A DNA stretch of 64,000 nt from Proteus columbae (GCF_002777965.1 NZ_NGVR01000026.1:52058-116057), one strand, 5' to 3'; shown: positions 1-10,828, counted from the first letter of the stretch. A program made the numbers and translations. Notes: a model not told the origin generated them from the sequence alone.

Positions 1-40
1 AACTTCTATATTATTCAATAATGAAACAGGATAATTAACT

Positions 41-916
41 ATGCGTTACATCCGTTCTTTACTTGCGGTGGTTTTATTCTATCCAGCCTGGGGATTTGCA
101 TCCGAAATACAAGCATCATCATCTCCTGCACCGCTTGTTCAGGGCAGTATCATTTCTGGTTTATTACAAGAATACGATTCACCTTTTGTTCTTTATCCTT
201 ATGAATCCAATTATATTATTTACACTGATACCTCTGATATGAATAAAGAGGCTATTCAAAGTTATGATTGGGGTAATAAGGCTAAAAAAGATGAGGTGAA
301 ATTTCAGCTCAGCTTGGCCTTTCCTTTATGGCGCGGTATTGCGGGTGAAAATTCTGTTTTAGCGGCATCTTATACTCAACGCTCTTGGTGGCAATTAAGC
401 AATAAAAAAGAATCTGCTCCTTTCCGTGAAACAAACTATGAACCGCAACTTTTTCTCGGTTGGGCAACAGACTATAAATTTGCGGGTTGGACACTTCGTG
501 AAATAGAAACAGGTTTTAACCACGAATCGAATGGCCGTTCTGATCCCACCTCTCGTAGCTGGAACCGCGCTTATGCACGTTTTATGGCACAAAAAGGTAA
601 TTTACAGCTTGATCTAAAACCTTGGTATCGCTTTAGTGAAAGTGCTCAACGTGATGATAATCCAGAGATTAATCGCTATATGGGTTATTACCGCTTAAAA
701 GCAGGCTATCGGTTAGGTGAAAGTGTGATCACTGCGACTGGGCGTTATAACTGGAACAGTGGCTATGGAGCGGCTGAATTAGGCTGGAGCTACCCAATTA
801 CTAAGCATGTACGCTTTTATACCCAAGTATTTAGTGGTTATGGTGAATCAATGATTGATTATAACTTTCGTCAGACACGGGTCGGTGTTGGTGTGATGCT
901 TAATGATATGCTGTAA
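41..916 (+). CDS. pldA: Outer membrane phospholipase A (OMPLA)
   Basis: A 291-residue precursor with a Sec signal peptide (about residues 1-20) and a 12-strand barrel-type sequence of the phospholipase A1 family. The catalytic triad is visible as His161, Ser163 (in a HxSNGRSDP motif) and Asn175, with the same spacing as E. coli OMPLA. The enzyme hydrolyses phospholipids that reach the outer leaflet of the outer membrane and is normally activated by calcium-dependent dimerisation. An AGGA ribosome binding site lies 9 nt before the ATG. A terminator hairpin follows. It precedes recQ as in E. coli. Confidence 0.96.
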   Translation: MRYIRSLLAVVLFYPAWGFASEIQASSSPAPLVQGSIISGLLQEYDSPFVLYPYESNYIIYTDTSDMNKEAIQSYDWGNKAKKDEVKFQLSLAFPLWRGIAGENSVLAASYTQRSWWQLSNKKESAPFRETNYEPQLFLGWATDYKFAGWTLREIETGFNHESNGRSDPTSRSWNRAYARFMAQKGNLQLDLKPWYRFSESAQRDDNPEINRYMGYYRLKAGYRLGESVITATGRYNWNSGYGAAELGWSYPITKHVRFYTQVFSGYGESMIDYNFRQTRVGVGVMLNDML

Positions 917-955
917 TTTTCTCCGTTCTGGGGTAGCATAGCGCTATAAATGATG

Positions 956-988
956 ATGGCACCTTCACATTGGTGCCTTTTCTTTTAC
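956..988 (+). terminator. Rho-independent terminator after pldA
   Basis: GGCACC and GGTGCC arms form a 6-bp stem with an 8-nt loop, followed by a T-rich run. It separates pldA from recQ. Confidence 0.75.
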
Positions 989-1030
989 TCCTCATCATAG
1001 TTTTTATCAGCAGCTTTTCAGAGGAACGGT

Positions 1031-2860
1031 GTGTCCACAGCAGAAGTTCTTAATTCAATGCCATCAGCACAGGTTATTTTGCGAGAAACCTTTGGTTATC
1101 AGCAATTTCGCCCTGGTCAGCAAGAAATCATCCATACCATTACAACTGGGAGAGATTGCCTAGTCGTGATGCCGACAGGGGGTGGTAAATCCCTTTGTTA
1201 TCAAATTCCCGCATTATTGCTCGACGGGCTGACCGTGGTTGTTTCGCCACTTATCTCATTGATGAAAGATCAGGTTGATCAACTTTGCCTTCATGGTATT
1301 GAAGCTGCTTATTTGAATTCAACCCAAACGCGTGAAGAGCAGTTTGATGTTCAAATACGTTGTCAAAAGGGTGAAATAAAACTGCTGTATATTGCCCCTG
1401 AACGTTTAATGATGGAGAGTTTTCTTCATCAATTAGTGCAATGGAAACCTGCTTTACTCGCAGTTGATGAAGCACACTGTATTTCACAATGGGGACATGA
1501 TTTCCGTCCTGAATATCGCGGTATAGGGTTATTAAGACAACATCTTCCTGATGTGCCGATTATTGCACTGACGGCAACGGCGGATAATACAACACGTTAC
1601 GATATTATTAATCAGCTAGTGTTGCGTGACCCTTTGATTCATATCAGCAGTTTCGATAGACCGAATATCCGCTACACTTTAGTAGAGAAATACAAACCGC
1701 TTGATCAGCTTTGGTTATTTATTCGAGGTCAGAAAGGAAAGTCTGGCATTATTTACTGTAACAGTCGCAGTAAAGTCGAAGAAACCGCAGAACGCCTGAG
1801 TAAACGGGGATTAAGCATTGCGGGTTATCATGCAGGAATGGAAATTGCACAACGAGCTAAAGTACAAGAAGCTTTCCAGCGGGATGATTTGCAAATTGTG
1901 GTTGCCACTGTTGCATTTGGTATGGGCATTAATAAACCCAATGTCCGATTTGTGGTTCATTTTGATATTCCGCGAAATATTGAATCTTATTACCAAGAAA
2001 CAGGGCGTGCAGGGCGAGATGGGTTGCCCGCAGAAGCGGTATTGTTTTACGATCCTGCCGATATGGCGTGGTTGCGTCGTTGTTTAGATGAAAAGCCCGA
2101 AAGCGACCAAAAAGCAATTGAAATGCATAAGCTTAATGCGATGGGGGCATTTGCTGAAGCTCAAACATGCCGACGTTTAGTGTTACTCAATTACTTCGAT
2201 GAACATCGACAAAATGCCTGTGGTAACTGCGATATTTGCCTTGATCCTCCTAAGCAATATGATGGTTTAGTGGATGCACAAAAGGCATTGTCCTGTATTT
2301 ATCGTACTGGTCAGCACTTTGGTATCGGCTATATTGTTGAAATTTTAAGAGGCGCGAATAATCAGCGTATTCGAGATTCCGGACACGATACATTACCTGT
2401 TTATGGTATTGGTAAAGCGCAAAGCCATGAACATTGGGTGAGTGTGATCCGCCAGCTTATTCATTTAGGTATGGTGACACAAAATATTGTCCATCGCTCT
2501 GCATTACAACTGACAGAGATGGCTAGACCGATCTTACGTGGTGAAGTGCCATTACAATTAGCCGTACCTAGATTATTAAGCCCAACAAAAAGCCGTAATC
2601 AACAAACAAAAAATACCCATAGACAGTACGATAGAAAATTATTTGCGAAACTACGTAAATTACGTAAGTCTATTGCTGATGAAGAAAACATTCCGCCATT
2701 TGTCGTCTTTAATGATGTCACATTGATTGAAATGGCAGAGCAGTGCCCCGTTTACCCTGATGAATTGTTATTAATAAACGGTGTTGGACAACGAAAATTA
2801 GAACGATTTGGACCCGCTTTTATGACACTCATTCGTGACCATATTGAGGGCTTCGAATAA
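1031..2860 (+). CDS. recQ: ATP-dependent DNA helicase RecQ
   Basis: A 609-residue 3'-5' superfamily 2 helicase of the RecF recombination and fork-repair pathway. It shows Walker A (MPTGGGKS, about residue 50), the DEAH box (AVDEAHCISQWGHDFR), the helicase C-terminal domain with QETGRAGRDG, the four-cysteine zinc site of the RQC domain (CRR...CGNCDIC) and a C-terminal HRDC domain. Length equals the E. coli protein. The start is GTG, fixed by GAGGA five bases upstream. pldB follows after 18 nt, so the two are probably cotranscribed. The rhtC and rhtB genes that lie between them in E. coli are absent. Confidence 0.97.
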   Translation: MSTAEVLNSMPSAQVILRETFGYQQFRPGQQEIIHTITTGRDCLVVMPTGGGKSLCYQIPALLLDGLTVVVSPLISLMKDQVDQLCLHGIEAAYLNSTQTREEQFDVQIRCQKGEIKLLYIAPERLMMESFLHQLVQWKPALLAVDEAHCISQWGHDFRPEYRGIGLLRQHLPDVPIIALTATADNTTRYDIINQLVLRDPLIHISSFDRPNIRYTLVEKYKPLDQLWLFIRGQKGKSGIIYCNSRSKVEETAERLSKRGLSIAGYHAGMEIAQRAKVQEAFQRDDLQIVVATVAFGMGINKPNVRFVVHFDIPRNIESYYQETGRAGRDGLPAEAVLFYDPADMAWLRRCLDEKPESDQKAIEMHKLNAMGAFAEAQTCRRLVLLNYFDEHRQNACGNCDICLDPPKQYDGLVDAQKALSCIYRTGQHFGIGYIVEILRGANNQRIRDSGHDTLPVYGIGKAQSHEHWVSVIRQLIHLGMVTQNIVHRSALQLTEMARPILRGEVPLQLAVPRLLSPTKSRNQQTKNTHRQYDRKLFAKLRKLRKSIADEENIPPFVVFNDVTLIEMAEQCPVYPDELLLINGVGQRKLERFGPAFMTLIRDHIEGFE

Positions 2861-2878
2861 CGCCAATAAGGAGAGCCA

Positions 2879-3883
2879 ATGACAACCACTCTGTTTAAAT
2901 ATTCGTGGTTATCGCGTGAAAAGCAGTTTTCTGCATTTACGAATGGCGTCTTATTGGATTTTTGGGGGCAACGCGAAGAGGGTGAGTTTGTTGGTGTTGA
3001 TGGCGCCAAAATTCGCTATGTTCACTGGCGCTCACCATTGCACAATAAAGCACTGGTTATTGCTTCAGGTCGTAGTGAAAGCTATGTAAAGTACCCTGAA
3101 GTTGCATTCGATTTCTTTCACTCAGGCTATGATATTTTTCTTCTCGATCATCGAGGGCAAGGGCTTTCTGACAGGCTATTAGAAGATACACAAAAAGGGC
3201 ATGTAGAGAAATTTAGTGATTATATCGATGATTTCTCGACGTTCGTCGATACAATAGTGTTGCCTTTTCAATATCAGCATTACTTTGCATTAGCTCACTC
3301 AATGGGCGGTGCTATCTTAGCCGGATATCTTCTAAAGCAAACTCATGTTTTTAAAGCAGCGGCATTAAGTGCGCCGATGTTTGGTATTAAATTACCCATA
3401 CCTCGCTGGGTGGCTAATTTTTTAGTTAACCGAGCAGAACAAAGTCAATCTGAAAGAAATAACTACGCGGTATCAACAGGTAAATGGTTTCCACTGCCAT
3501 TTATCCTTAATGTATTAACACATAGCCATGAGCGATATCGCCGGTATTTACGTTATTATGCTGATTTTCCAGAACTACGATTAGGCGGACCGACTTATCA
3601 TTGGATGGGGGAAAGTCTAAAAATGGGAGATTGGTTAATTGAACATGCGGGAGAGATTAATACCCCTCTATTAGTGCTCGAAGCAGAGCATGATAAGGTG
3701 GTAGATAATCAAGAGCTAAGGGCTTTCTGTGAACGTTATAGTCAGTCCAGAACAAGAGAAGAAAAGCAAAAATTGCCACTGGTGATTGAAGGTGCGCATC
3801 ATGAAATCTTGTTCGAAATAGATAAGCTACGCTCACAAGCATTAAATGAAATCTGTGAGTTTTATGATAAGCATTTATTTTAA
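2879..3883 (+). CDS. pldB: Lysophospholipase L2
   Basis: A 334-residue alpha/beta hydrolase of the monoglyceride lipase-like family that degrades lysophospholipids at the inner membrane. The nucleophile elbow is AHSMGG, with catalytic Ser near residue 141. The fold's DHRGQGLSDR motif and a late His (EGAHHEILFE) complete the pattern. A strong AAGGAGA site precedes the ATG. It sits between recQ and yigL, six bases before the latter gene's nominal first ATG, in what looks like one transcription unit. Confidence 0.93.
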   Translation: MTTTLFKYSWLSREKQFSAFTNGVLLDFWGQREEGEFVGVDGAKIRYVHWRSPLHNKALVIASGRSESYVKYPEVAFDFFHSGYDIFLLDHRGQGLSDRLLEDTQKGHVEKFSDYIDDFSTFVDTIVLPFQYQHYFALAHSMGGAILAGYLLKQTHVFKAAALSAPMFGIKLPIPRWVANFLVNRAEQSQSERNNYAVSTGKWFPLPFILNVLTHSHERYRRYLRYYADFPELRLGGPTYHWMGESLKMGDWLIEHAGEINTPLLVLEAEHDKVVDNQELRAFCERYSQSRTREEKQKLPLVIEGAHHEILFEIDKLRSQALNEICEFYDKHLF

Positions 3884-3895
3884 TCAGGAATGTGT

Positions 3896-4696
3896 ATGTA
3901 TTCGATAGTCGCTTCAGATCTTGATGGCACACTGTTATCACCTAATCATGTATTAACTCCCTATACGCAAGAAACCCTGCACCTACTTATTAATAAAGGC
4001 GTGCACTTTGTATTCGCAACAGGTCGTCATCATGTTGATGTTGCTCAAATTCGTGATGGATTAGGCATTAACGCTTATATGATAACTTCTAATGGTGCAC
4101 GCGTGCATAACACTCGTGGCGACCTTATTTTTAGCCAAGATCTTGAGCCTGAAATTGCTTATGACTTGGCTCTTATGGTTTTTGATCACCCTGAAATTGA
4201 AACTAATATTTATGCAGGTGACTACTGGTATGTTAATAAGGAGATGCCAGGGGCTTGTGAGTTTTTTCGAGAATCAGACTTTAGCTATGAATTGTATTGT
4301 AAAACAGGATTTCCGACCACCAATGTCTGCAAAGTCTTCTTCACCTCTGATGATCATGAGCTATTACTGAAGCTAGAGAATGAAATTAATCAGCACTGGG
4401 GTGATAAGGTCAATGTGAGTTTCTCACTGCGTAATTGCTTAGAAGTGATGGCTGGTGGCGTATCTAAAGGTGAAGCGCTAGAAAAAGTGGCTAAGTTAAT
4501 GCAACACACCGCCAAAGATGCGGTTGCGTTTGGCGACGGTATGAATGACAAAGAGATGCTACAGACAGCCGGTAAAGGTTGCATTATGGAAAATGCGCAC
4601 CAAACATTGAAAGATTTGCTACCCAATATGGAAGTGATTGGGACTAATGCTGATGAAGCTGTACCTCATTATTTACGTAAATTATACCAAGTGTGA
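3896..4696 (+). CDS. yigL: HAD-family phosphatase YigL
   Basis: A 266-residue Cof-type haloacid dehalogenase hydrolase. The nucleophile motif DLDGTLL lies at residues 8-14, motif II is TSNGA, and the C-terminal GDGMND motif binds magnesium. E. coli YigL dephosphorylates pyridoxal phosphate and sugar phosphates and takes part in the glucose-phosphate stress response. I place the start at the second ATG (3896). CAGGA lies 6 nt upstream of it, whereas the first ATG at 3890 directly abuts that site, and the shorter protein matches E. coli in length. Confidence 0.93.
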   Translation: MYSIVASDLDGTLLSPNHVLTPYTQETLHLLINKGVHFVFATGRHHVDVAQIRDGLGINAYMITSNGARVHNTRGDLIFSQDLEPEIAYDLALMVFDHPEIETNIYAGDYWYVNKEMPGACEFFRESDFSYELYCKTGFPTTNVCKVFFTSDDHELLLKLENEINQHWGDKVNVSFSLRNCLEVMAGGVSKGEALEKVAKLMQHTAKDAVAFGDGMNDKEMLQTAGKGCIMENAHQTLKDLLPNMEVIGTNADEAVPHYLRKLYQV

Positions 4697-4708
4697 TCTC
4701 TTCGAAAA

Positions 4709-4745
4709 GAAAAGGCGAACAACGTAATATTGTTCGCCTTTTTGT
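4709..4745. terminator. Bidirectional terminator between yigL and mscM
   Basis: AAAGGCGAACAA and TTGTTCGCCTTT arms form a long stem with T-runs on both sides. It lies between the convergent yigL and mscM genes and marks the junction of the 86-min-like and 94-min-like blocks. Confidence 0.85.
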
Positions 4746-4765
4746 CTATTAATTGAATAGATAGA

Positions 4766-7700
4766 TTATAATCCGCCCACTTCTCTTGGTGTTGCTCGCA
4801 TTGAGCTACGAATTGTATTACCCATCATATCCACTCTTGCTTGGAATGGTGGGAACGGTAATGGGATACCGTGTTCTGCAAAGGCTAAGAGAATATTTTG
4901 GTGGATCTCGTGTCTTGCAGGCATTCTATGTCCCATCTCTGCGGCATAAACCCGTAATTCGAAAATCTGAATGCCTTGCTGTAAATCGACCAGATAAACC
5001 TCAGGCGCTGGGTTTTCTAAAATCATCGTAGAGCGTTTTGAGGCTTCTAATAACACATTTGTCACTTGCTCACTGTTGCAGTCTGCAGGAGCAGGGATTG
5101 TCATTACGATACGGGTGACAGAATCTGATAGTGACCAGTTAATAAATTGCTCTGTAATAAAGGCTTTGTTCGGTACAATAATTTCTTTTCTATCCCAGTC
5201 GGTTAACGTAGTTGCCCGTGTGTTGATCTTAGAGATATTCCCCGTCAAATTACGAATTGTCACGGTATCGCCAATACGAATAGGTTTCTCAAACAAGATC
5301 ATCAACCCTGAAATGATATTGGCAAAGATTTCTTGTAAACCAAAACCAAGTCCGACCCCCATTGCTGCCACTAACCATTGTAATTTTGACCATTCAATAC
5401 CTAACAACGAGAAGCCCACGATACTACCAATCAGTGTAATGCTGTATTTGGTCATTGTGGTAATGGCGTAACCTGTACCCGGTGTTAAATCTAGATGCTG
5501 TAAAATGGCCAACTCAAGTAAAGCAGGGAGGTTTCGAACTAATTGAGTTGTAATAATAATGACGAGGATCGCCACTAAAATAGAGCCCATTGTGATAGGT
5601 TGCACCGTATTAACGCCATTCACCGATGAGGTGACATCCCAAAGTCGAATATTATCGACAAAAGAGAATGCAGTGTTTAATTCAGACCACAATAAGATCA
5701 TCGACACTAATGCAATCATAGTCAGAATAGAGCGAACTAAACCAATGGATTGCGCACTGATAGTATCAAGGTCTATTTCTTGAGCTTCGATTTCAAGTCC
5801 TACTGTGCTCTCACCACTGCTCCCGACAATCGTATTTTCATCTTCACCTTTTGCGCGCTGAGCCAGAATTTCTGCACGCTTTTGTTTAGCACGTTCAAAA
5901 GCTAATTTCCGGCGCTGAATAAGCATCCATCGCTGAATAATGTGGTAGATAATCAGCAGGGCAAACCAAATGGCGACAGACATTTCTAAACGACCGAGTA
6001 AGACAATCGATGTAGAAAGGTAACCTAAGACGGCGGCTAAACCTGCAATAACCGGAGCAAGCAGTAAGAACCACCATAAAATGGTGTTGATCAGGTTATC
6101 GCCAGATCCATGTTTATCAAGATAAAGCGGGACGTGAGCTTTTTTAAGGCTAGATGTAATAAAGCTTAGGGCGATACAGAGCAGTAAGAAACAGAAACGA
6201 CCGACTGTGGGTGCAAATTCTCTATCGCTATAATATTCAAAGGTAATTAATGACATCATCAGTGGAACGATGACAAAAATAGAAAGCTGGTAAAAGCGCA
6301 TCGCTTTTTTAACACGGCTCTCTTTCCACTTAAATTGAGCAATAAACAGGCCGTTATGACGTGCAAACGTTGCACTTATCATAAATAACCACAGCACAGG
6401 TGCTGCGGCTGTGACTCCATATCCAATAGCTCCCGCCATTGGATAACGCCATTCAACACTTTGTAAGCCATAACCTACGGCAGACCATAACAGAGGTAAT
6501 GGCAGCGCAATTAAAATAGACCAAAAGACAGTGCGTATTGTCAGTGAAAAGTGATCTTGTGTGACTTTACCAATACGGTTGCTGACTCTTTCAAGAAATG
6601 CGTTGTAATGTTTTCGAGTGCGCAGGCTAAAGCCCACAATTGATAAAGTGACAAATAGAAATAGGAACGTATCCTGATTTTTAAGCATGCTGACAGCGGC
6701 ATGACCTAATTGTGAAAAGGTATCTAGCGAAAGTAATCGAGTAATATCTTTGACTAATAAAACTGGATAATTAAATTTGATAGGGCTGATATCAGCAACC
6801 CAGAACATATAACGGTTTGTTGCGTCTTTTGTCTCTTTTAACGCATCCGCTAATTGGGTTGTCGCAACTTTTAGTTTTGTTAATTCAAGAATTTGAGAGT
6901 CATAGCCGGATAGCAATGAATTCAATAATTCATGGCGTGCTTGGATAAGAGAATCAAAAATATATTGCTGAGCTTCAGGCAATTTAGAGCCATCGGCAGT
7001 GTCTGGTGGCTGGATCTTACTTAAGTTTTCCAGCATATCCTCGTAGCCTAAACGCTCAACACGTAACTGAATAATATCTCTATCAAGTTCCTGTGAACGA
7101 GGCATTTCTGGTAAGCGGGAAAGCTGTGTTCTTAATGCCTCACCTAATGCTGTCGAGCCACTTAACCACTGTGCTTGTTCTCGAATAGTGGTGAGCGTTT
7201 GACGAACTTGCTGTGTCTGTTGTGTGGTAATGCGTTGTTTTTCTGATAACTCACTCATTTCCTGTGTTTGTTTATTCAGGATCTGAGAGAGTTCACGGTT
7301 AGTTTGGATCTGCTTTGTCAGAAACTCAGGAAGCTCACCACCTTTCTCCGCTAACATCTCTGTTTTTTCTAATGCCAGATTAGCCACTTCTTGGCGCTTT
7401 ATATTTAATAAGCTGCGCAATTGTTGTAGTTGCACATCAAGACGTTGATAGCGTTTTTTAAATAATTCTAAGCGAAGGCGAGCAATTTCTTGGCGGTTAT
7501 TAGCTGAAAGTTGTGCCATTTCAAGCTCATTGACCATCGCTTTACGAGCGGTGACTTCAGCTTGTGTTAGCTTATTTTGTGCTTCTGTCAACGGTGTTGT
7601 TGATGTGCTGGTAGCCGCGAGTCTTGTTGTTGCCTCGCTGAGTAAACGGCGCGCTTCAGAAAGCTGTTGGGGTAATAAGTTTAAAGATTCGCTAATTTCT

Positions 7701-8101
7701 CGGCTTTTATCTTGCTCTTGTTGCTGAAGCCTTGCTTGTTCCATCAATTGGCTACTGATTTGAATAATTTTTTGTTCTAAATCAGGGATGCTAATTTTTT
7801 CAGGGATAGTCGGAACAGCATGGCTTTCTTCAAGAAGTTTGCTTCTTAGCTCTTGAGTAATTTGAGGGTAATCATCAATGGTTTTTTGATAGCTATCTGC
7901 GTTTGTTTGCGCTTTTTCGCCATCATTAATCCAGTTGATAGTACCTTGTAGCGCCTGAACTGCCTCAATATCTTGAGGATTGGTGCTTCCTTCAAGTTGT
8001 TTAATATCTTGACGTAATTTCTCCACATCCGCTGATATTGCAGATGTGCTTAACGAAAGCGTCAAAAATAGCGAGAAGAAAAGACTAATTATCAGGCGCA
8101 C
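4766..8101 (-). CDS. mscM: Miniconductance mechanosensitive channel MscM
   Basis: A 1111-residue MscS-superfamily channel of the large MscK/YjeP type. It has a signal peptide (1-24) and a long periplasmic region rich in Gln/Glu coiled coil (about 25-440). Multiple membrane segments follow between about 480 and 880. The MscS pore and beta domain come last (GVGLGFGLQEIFANIISGLMI, then a cytoplasmic tail). It protects the cell against hypo-osmotic shock. E. coli YjeP is 1107 residues. The start is GTG with GGAG 8 nt upstream. It is downstream of psd, separated by 22 nt as in E. coli, so probably translated from the psd transcript. Confidence 0.95.
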   Translation of the reverse strand: MRLIISLFFSLFLTLSLSTSAISADVEKLRQDIKQLEGSTNPQDIEAVQALQGTINWINDGEKAQTNADSYQKTIDDYPQITQELRSKLLEESHAVPTIPEKISIPDLEQKIIQISSQLMEQARLQQQEQDKSREISESLNLLPQQLSEARRLLSEATTRLAATSTSTTPLTEAQNKLTQAEVTARKAMVNELEMAQLSANNRQEIARLRLELFKKRYQRLDVQLQQLRSLLNIKRQEVANLALEKTEMLAEKGGELPEFLTKQIQTNRELSQILNKQTQEMSELSEKQRITTQQTQQVRQTLTTIREQAQWLSGSTALGEALRTQLSRLPEMPRSQELDRDIIQLRVERLGYEDMLENLSKIQPPDTADGSKLPEAQQYIFDSLIQARHELLNSLLSGYDSQILELTKLKVATTQLADALKETKDATNRYMFWVADISPIKFNYPVLLVKDITRLLSLDTFSQLGHAAVSMLKNQDTFLFLFVTLSIVGFSLRTRKHYNAFLERVSNRIGKVTQDHFSLTIRTVFWSILIALPLPLLWSAVGYGLQSVEWRYPMAGAIGYGVTAAAPVLWLFMISATFARHNGLFIAQFKWKESRVKKAMRFYQLSIFVIVPLMMSLITFEYYSDREFAPTVGRFCFLLLCIALSFITSSLKKAHVPLYLDKHGSGDNLINTILWWFLLLAPVIAGLAAVLGYLSTSIVLLGRLEMSVAIWFALLIIYHIIQRWMLIQRRKLAFERAKQKRAEILAQRAKGEDENTIVGSSGESTVGLEIEAQEIDLDTISAQSIGLVRSILTMIALVSMILLWSELNTAFSFVDNIRLWDVTSSVNGVNTVQPITMGSILVAILVIIITTQLVRNLPALLELAILQHLDLTPGTGYAITTMTKYSITLIGSIVGFSLLGIEWSKLQWLVAAMGVGLGFGLQEIFANIISGLMILFEKPIRIGDTVTIRNLTGNISKINTRATTLTDWDRKEIIVPNKAFITEQFINWSLSDSVTRIVMTIPAPADCNSEQVTNVLLEASKRSTMILENPAPEVYLVDLQQGIQIFELRVYAAEMGHRMPARHEIHQNILLAFAEHGIPLPFPPFQARVDMMGNTIRSSMRATPREVGGL

Positions 8102-8123
8102 AAAGGTTACTCCGAATTACGTG

Positions 8124-9020
8124 TTATTCACTGATGGCATTATTGTCATTACCAGCGACATTGATGATGGAACCTAGTTGTTCCCCCATTAATGTAACGG
8201 AGCCATTCATAAGATCTTTATTCAGTTGAACGGTATTTTCTGGGAAAAGGTTGATGACTGTTGAGCCTAACTTAAATCGGCCCATTTCTTCACCTTTCTT
8301 CAAGAATATCGCTCCTGCTTTATCCGCTTGAGGATATGTCCAACGTTTAATAATGCCTTCACGAGGTGGCGTTACCATGCCACACCAAACCGTTTCAATA
8401 CTACCAACGATTGTTGCACCAACTAGAATTTGTATCATTGGGCCAAATTGAGTTTCAAAGAGGCAAATAATACGTTCATTACGTGCAAATAAGTTAGGGA
8501 CATTAGCCGCTGTTAATGGATTAACAGAGAAGAGATCGCCTGGAACATAAATCATCTCTTTTAATAAACCATCACAAGGCATGTGAACACGATGGTAATC
8601 GCGAGGTGAAAGATAAGTGGTAATAAATTGACCATGACGGAATTTATCAGCCAACATAAAATTACCCGCAAGTAATGCCTCAAGGGTGTAATGATGCCCT
8701 TTGGCTTGCAGAATTTGATCGTCTTGAATAAGACCTAGTTGGCTGACTGCGCCATCAGCAGGTAATGCAAGTTTGTCATCACCTTCGACAATAGGGCGAG
8801 CACCGTCTTTTAATGCACGAATAAAGAAATCGTTGAATGAAGAATAAGCTTGGAACTGGCTGTCTTTTGCTTCATTCATATCGACTTTATATGCTTTAGC
8901 AAAGGCTTTGATCGCAAATTGGGTAATTACACCTGCTTTTTTATTTGCAAACCAACCTGCTAGCTGTGTGAGCCATAATTTAGGCAATAAATACTGTAGT
9001 TTAATTTTTAGCTTGTCCAA
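8124..9020 (-). CDS. psd: Phosphatidylserine decarboxylase proenzyme
   Basis: Converts phosphatidylserine to phosphatidylethanolamine at the inner membrane. The self-cleavage site [11 protein letters not shown] is present; cleavage at Gly-Ser would generate the pyruvoyl group on the alpha chain. The YHRVHMP motif carries the conserved His residues. The open frame extends to a TTG at 9059, but I choose the TTG at 9020. AGAGG lies 8 nt before it, and the resulting N-terminus ([16 protein letters not shown]) begins where E. coli Psd begins. The protein is then 298 residues. It is followed by mscM and preceded by rsgA on the same strand. Confidence 0.93.
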   Translation of the reverse strand: MDKLKIKLQYLLPKLWLTQLAGWFANKKAGVITQFAIKAFAKAYKVDMNEAKDSQFQAYSSFNDFFIRALKDGARPIVEGDDKLALPADGAVSQLGLIQDDQILQAKGHHYTLEALLAGNFMLADKFRHGQFITTYLSPRDYHRVHMPCDGLLKEMIYVPGDLFSVNPLTAANVPNLFARNERIICLFETQFGPMIQILVGATIVGSIETVWCGMVTPPREGIIKRWTYPQADKAGAIFLKKGEEMGRFKLGSTVINLFPENTVQLNKDLMNGSVTLMGEQLGSIINVAGNDNNAISE

Positions 9021-9108
9021 AATGGCAACCTCTGGGATTGAACGATAAAAAATAGACAAAAGGAGTCTATTGTACCCACCCTTAATAGGGTTGTCAGTGA
9101 ATCAATTG

Positions 9109-10167
9109 TTAAGTGTCTAAATTAATATTCTTACGAACCTTCACCTGACTCATACTTTCTAAAATACGATGGTAATTTTCAAAGCGTGTTTCTGCTATCT
9201 CACCGTTATTTACGGCTTCACTAATTAAGCAACCAGGATCATCTAAGTGTTTGCAATCACGGAACTTACAGCCACCCAGATAAGGTCTAAATTCAATAAA
9301 CCCTTTTGTCACTTGTTCTGGCGTTAAATGCCATAAGCCAAATTCACGCACACCCGGCGAGTCAATGACATCTCCTCCTTGTGGGAAATGGTAAAGGCGT
9401 GATGCGGTAGTGGTATGCTGACCTAAACCTGAGTTATCAGAAACCTGATTAACCAGAATACTCTCTTCCATTGGAGGCAATAACGTATTGAGTAAGCTTG
9501 ATTTTCCGACACCAGATTGCCCTGCAAAAATGGAGATACGGCCAATCAATTCTTGTGTTAACGCATCAAGACCTTCTTTGGTATAGCTAGAGACTTCAAG
9601 AACACGATAGCCAATATCTTTATAAGTTTGCATCCATTCACTGACAGTCTTACGGCTTTCTTCGTCTAACATATCGATTTTATTGAGCACAATTAGAGGC
9701 TCAACGTTTAAAGTTTCACATGCTACAAGGTAACGGTCGATAATATTTAAAGAGAGTTCAGGCAAAATAGCCGAAACGATAATAATTTGATCAATATTAG
9801 CAGCAATGGGCTTAATACCATCATAATAGTCAGGACGAGTAAGTACTGAAGTTCGTTCGTGTACAGCTTCTACAATACCATTTACGCGAACATTTTCTTG
9901 TGTTTGTAGCGCAGGACGCCAAACAACTTTATCACCCGTTACCAGTGATGAAATTGTGCGTCGAATATTGCATCGTGTAATAGTGCCGTCAGCCGCTTCG
10001 ATATCTGCATGTTGACCAAAACGGCTGATCACTAGGCCTTCGGTCGTTTCGCCCAATTGCGTATCGTCTAATTCAACGTGGTTTTTTTTCTCTTTGCTCT
10101 GCAAACGCTTTTTATGATTTTCTTGTACTCGGCGTTGCTGGCCTTTAGATAATTTACGTTTTGTCAC
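9109..10167 (-). CDS. rsgA: Small ribosomal subunit biogenesis GTPase RsgA
   Basis: A 352-residue circularly permuted GTPase that checks late 30S maturation near the decoding site. Domain order is a basic N-terminal tail, an OB fold (about 35-110), then the permuted G domain: NKID (G4), P-loop GQSGVGKSS (G1), DSPGVREF (G3). A C-terminal zinc knuckle follows ([15 protein letters not shown] with Cys, Cys, His, Cys). The start is GTG with GAGGA close upstream. It is divergent from orn, as in E. coli. Confidence 0.96.
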   Translation of the reverse strand: MTKRKLSKGQQRRVQENHKKRLQSKEKKNHVELDDTQLGETTEGLVISRFGQHADIEAADGTITRCNIRRTISSLVTGDKVVWRPALQTQENVRVNGIVEAVHERTSVLTRPDYYDGIKPIAANIDQIIIVSAILPELSLNIIDRYLVACETLNVEPLIVLNKIDMLDEESRKTVSEWMQTYKDIGYRVLEVSSYTKEGLDALTQELIGRISIFAGQSGVGKSSLLNTLLPPMEESILVNQVSDNSGLGQHTTTASRLYHFPQGGDVIDSPGVREFGLWHLTPEQVTKGFIEFRPYLGGCKFRDCKHLDDPGCLISEAVNNGEIAETRFENYHRILESMSQVKVRKNINLDT

Positions 10168-10282
10168 CGATCCTCACTTGTATTATTCGGTTAGATGTTC
10201 TTCTGTCGTGCTTATTGAGTAAACGCGCTATGATAAACGCTAAAATATCATGTCTCACACTTAGAAACAGCTAGGATATATT

Positions 10283-10828
10283 ATGTCAAAAAGCGAGAAC
10301 AATCTGATCTGGATAGATCTGGAAATGACAGGTCTTGATCCTGAATGTGACCGTATCATCGAAATTGCCACTATCGTGACAGATCCTCAACTTAATATTT
10401 TAGCCGAAGGCCCTGTAATTGCAGTACATCAATCTGATGAACAATTAAGTTTAATGGATGAATGGAATACACGTACCCATACAGGTAGTGGTTTAGTTGA
10501 ACGTGTAAAAGCCAGTTTATATGATGATAATTCAGCACAAAAAGCGACAATTGAATTCCTAGAAAAATGGGTACCAAAAGGCGTATCACCTATCTGTGGT
10601 AATAGTGTGGGGCAAGATAGACGTTTTCTATACCGTTATATGCCAGAGCTAGAGCAATATTTTCACTACCGTTATCTTGATGTGAGCACATTAAAAGAGT
10701 TAGCACGTCGCTGGAAACCTGAAATTTTAGAGGGTTTTGAGAAAAAGAATACTCATCAGGCATTGGATGATATTCGTGAATCCATTGCGGAGCTTGCTTA
10801 TTATCGTAAAACCTTTATTAAAGAGTAA
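10283..10828 (+). CDS. orn: Oligoribonuclease
   Basis: A 181-residue DEDDh exonuclease that degrades 2-5 nt RNA fragments to mononucleotides and is essential in E. coli. The DEDDh residues are seen in [12 protein letters not shown] (Asp, Glu), [10 protein letters not shown] (Asp) and [11 protein letters not shown] (His, Asp). Length equals E. coli Orn. Divergent from rsgA. The tRNA-Gly operon begins just downstream with its own promoter. Confidence 0.97.
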   Translation: MSKSENNLIWIDLEMTGLDPECDRIIEIATIVTDPQLNILAEGPVIAVHQSDEQLSLMDEWNTRTHTGSGLVERVKASLYDDNSAQKATIEFLEKWVPKGVSPICGNSVGQDRRFLYRYMPELEQYFHYRYLDVSTLKELARRWKPEILEGFEKKNTHQALDDIRESIAELAYYRKTFIKE

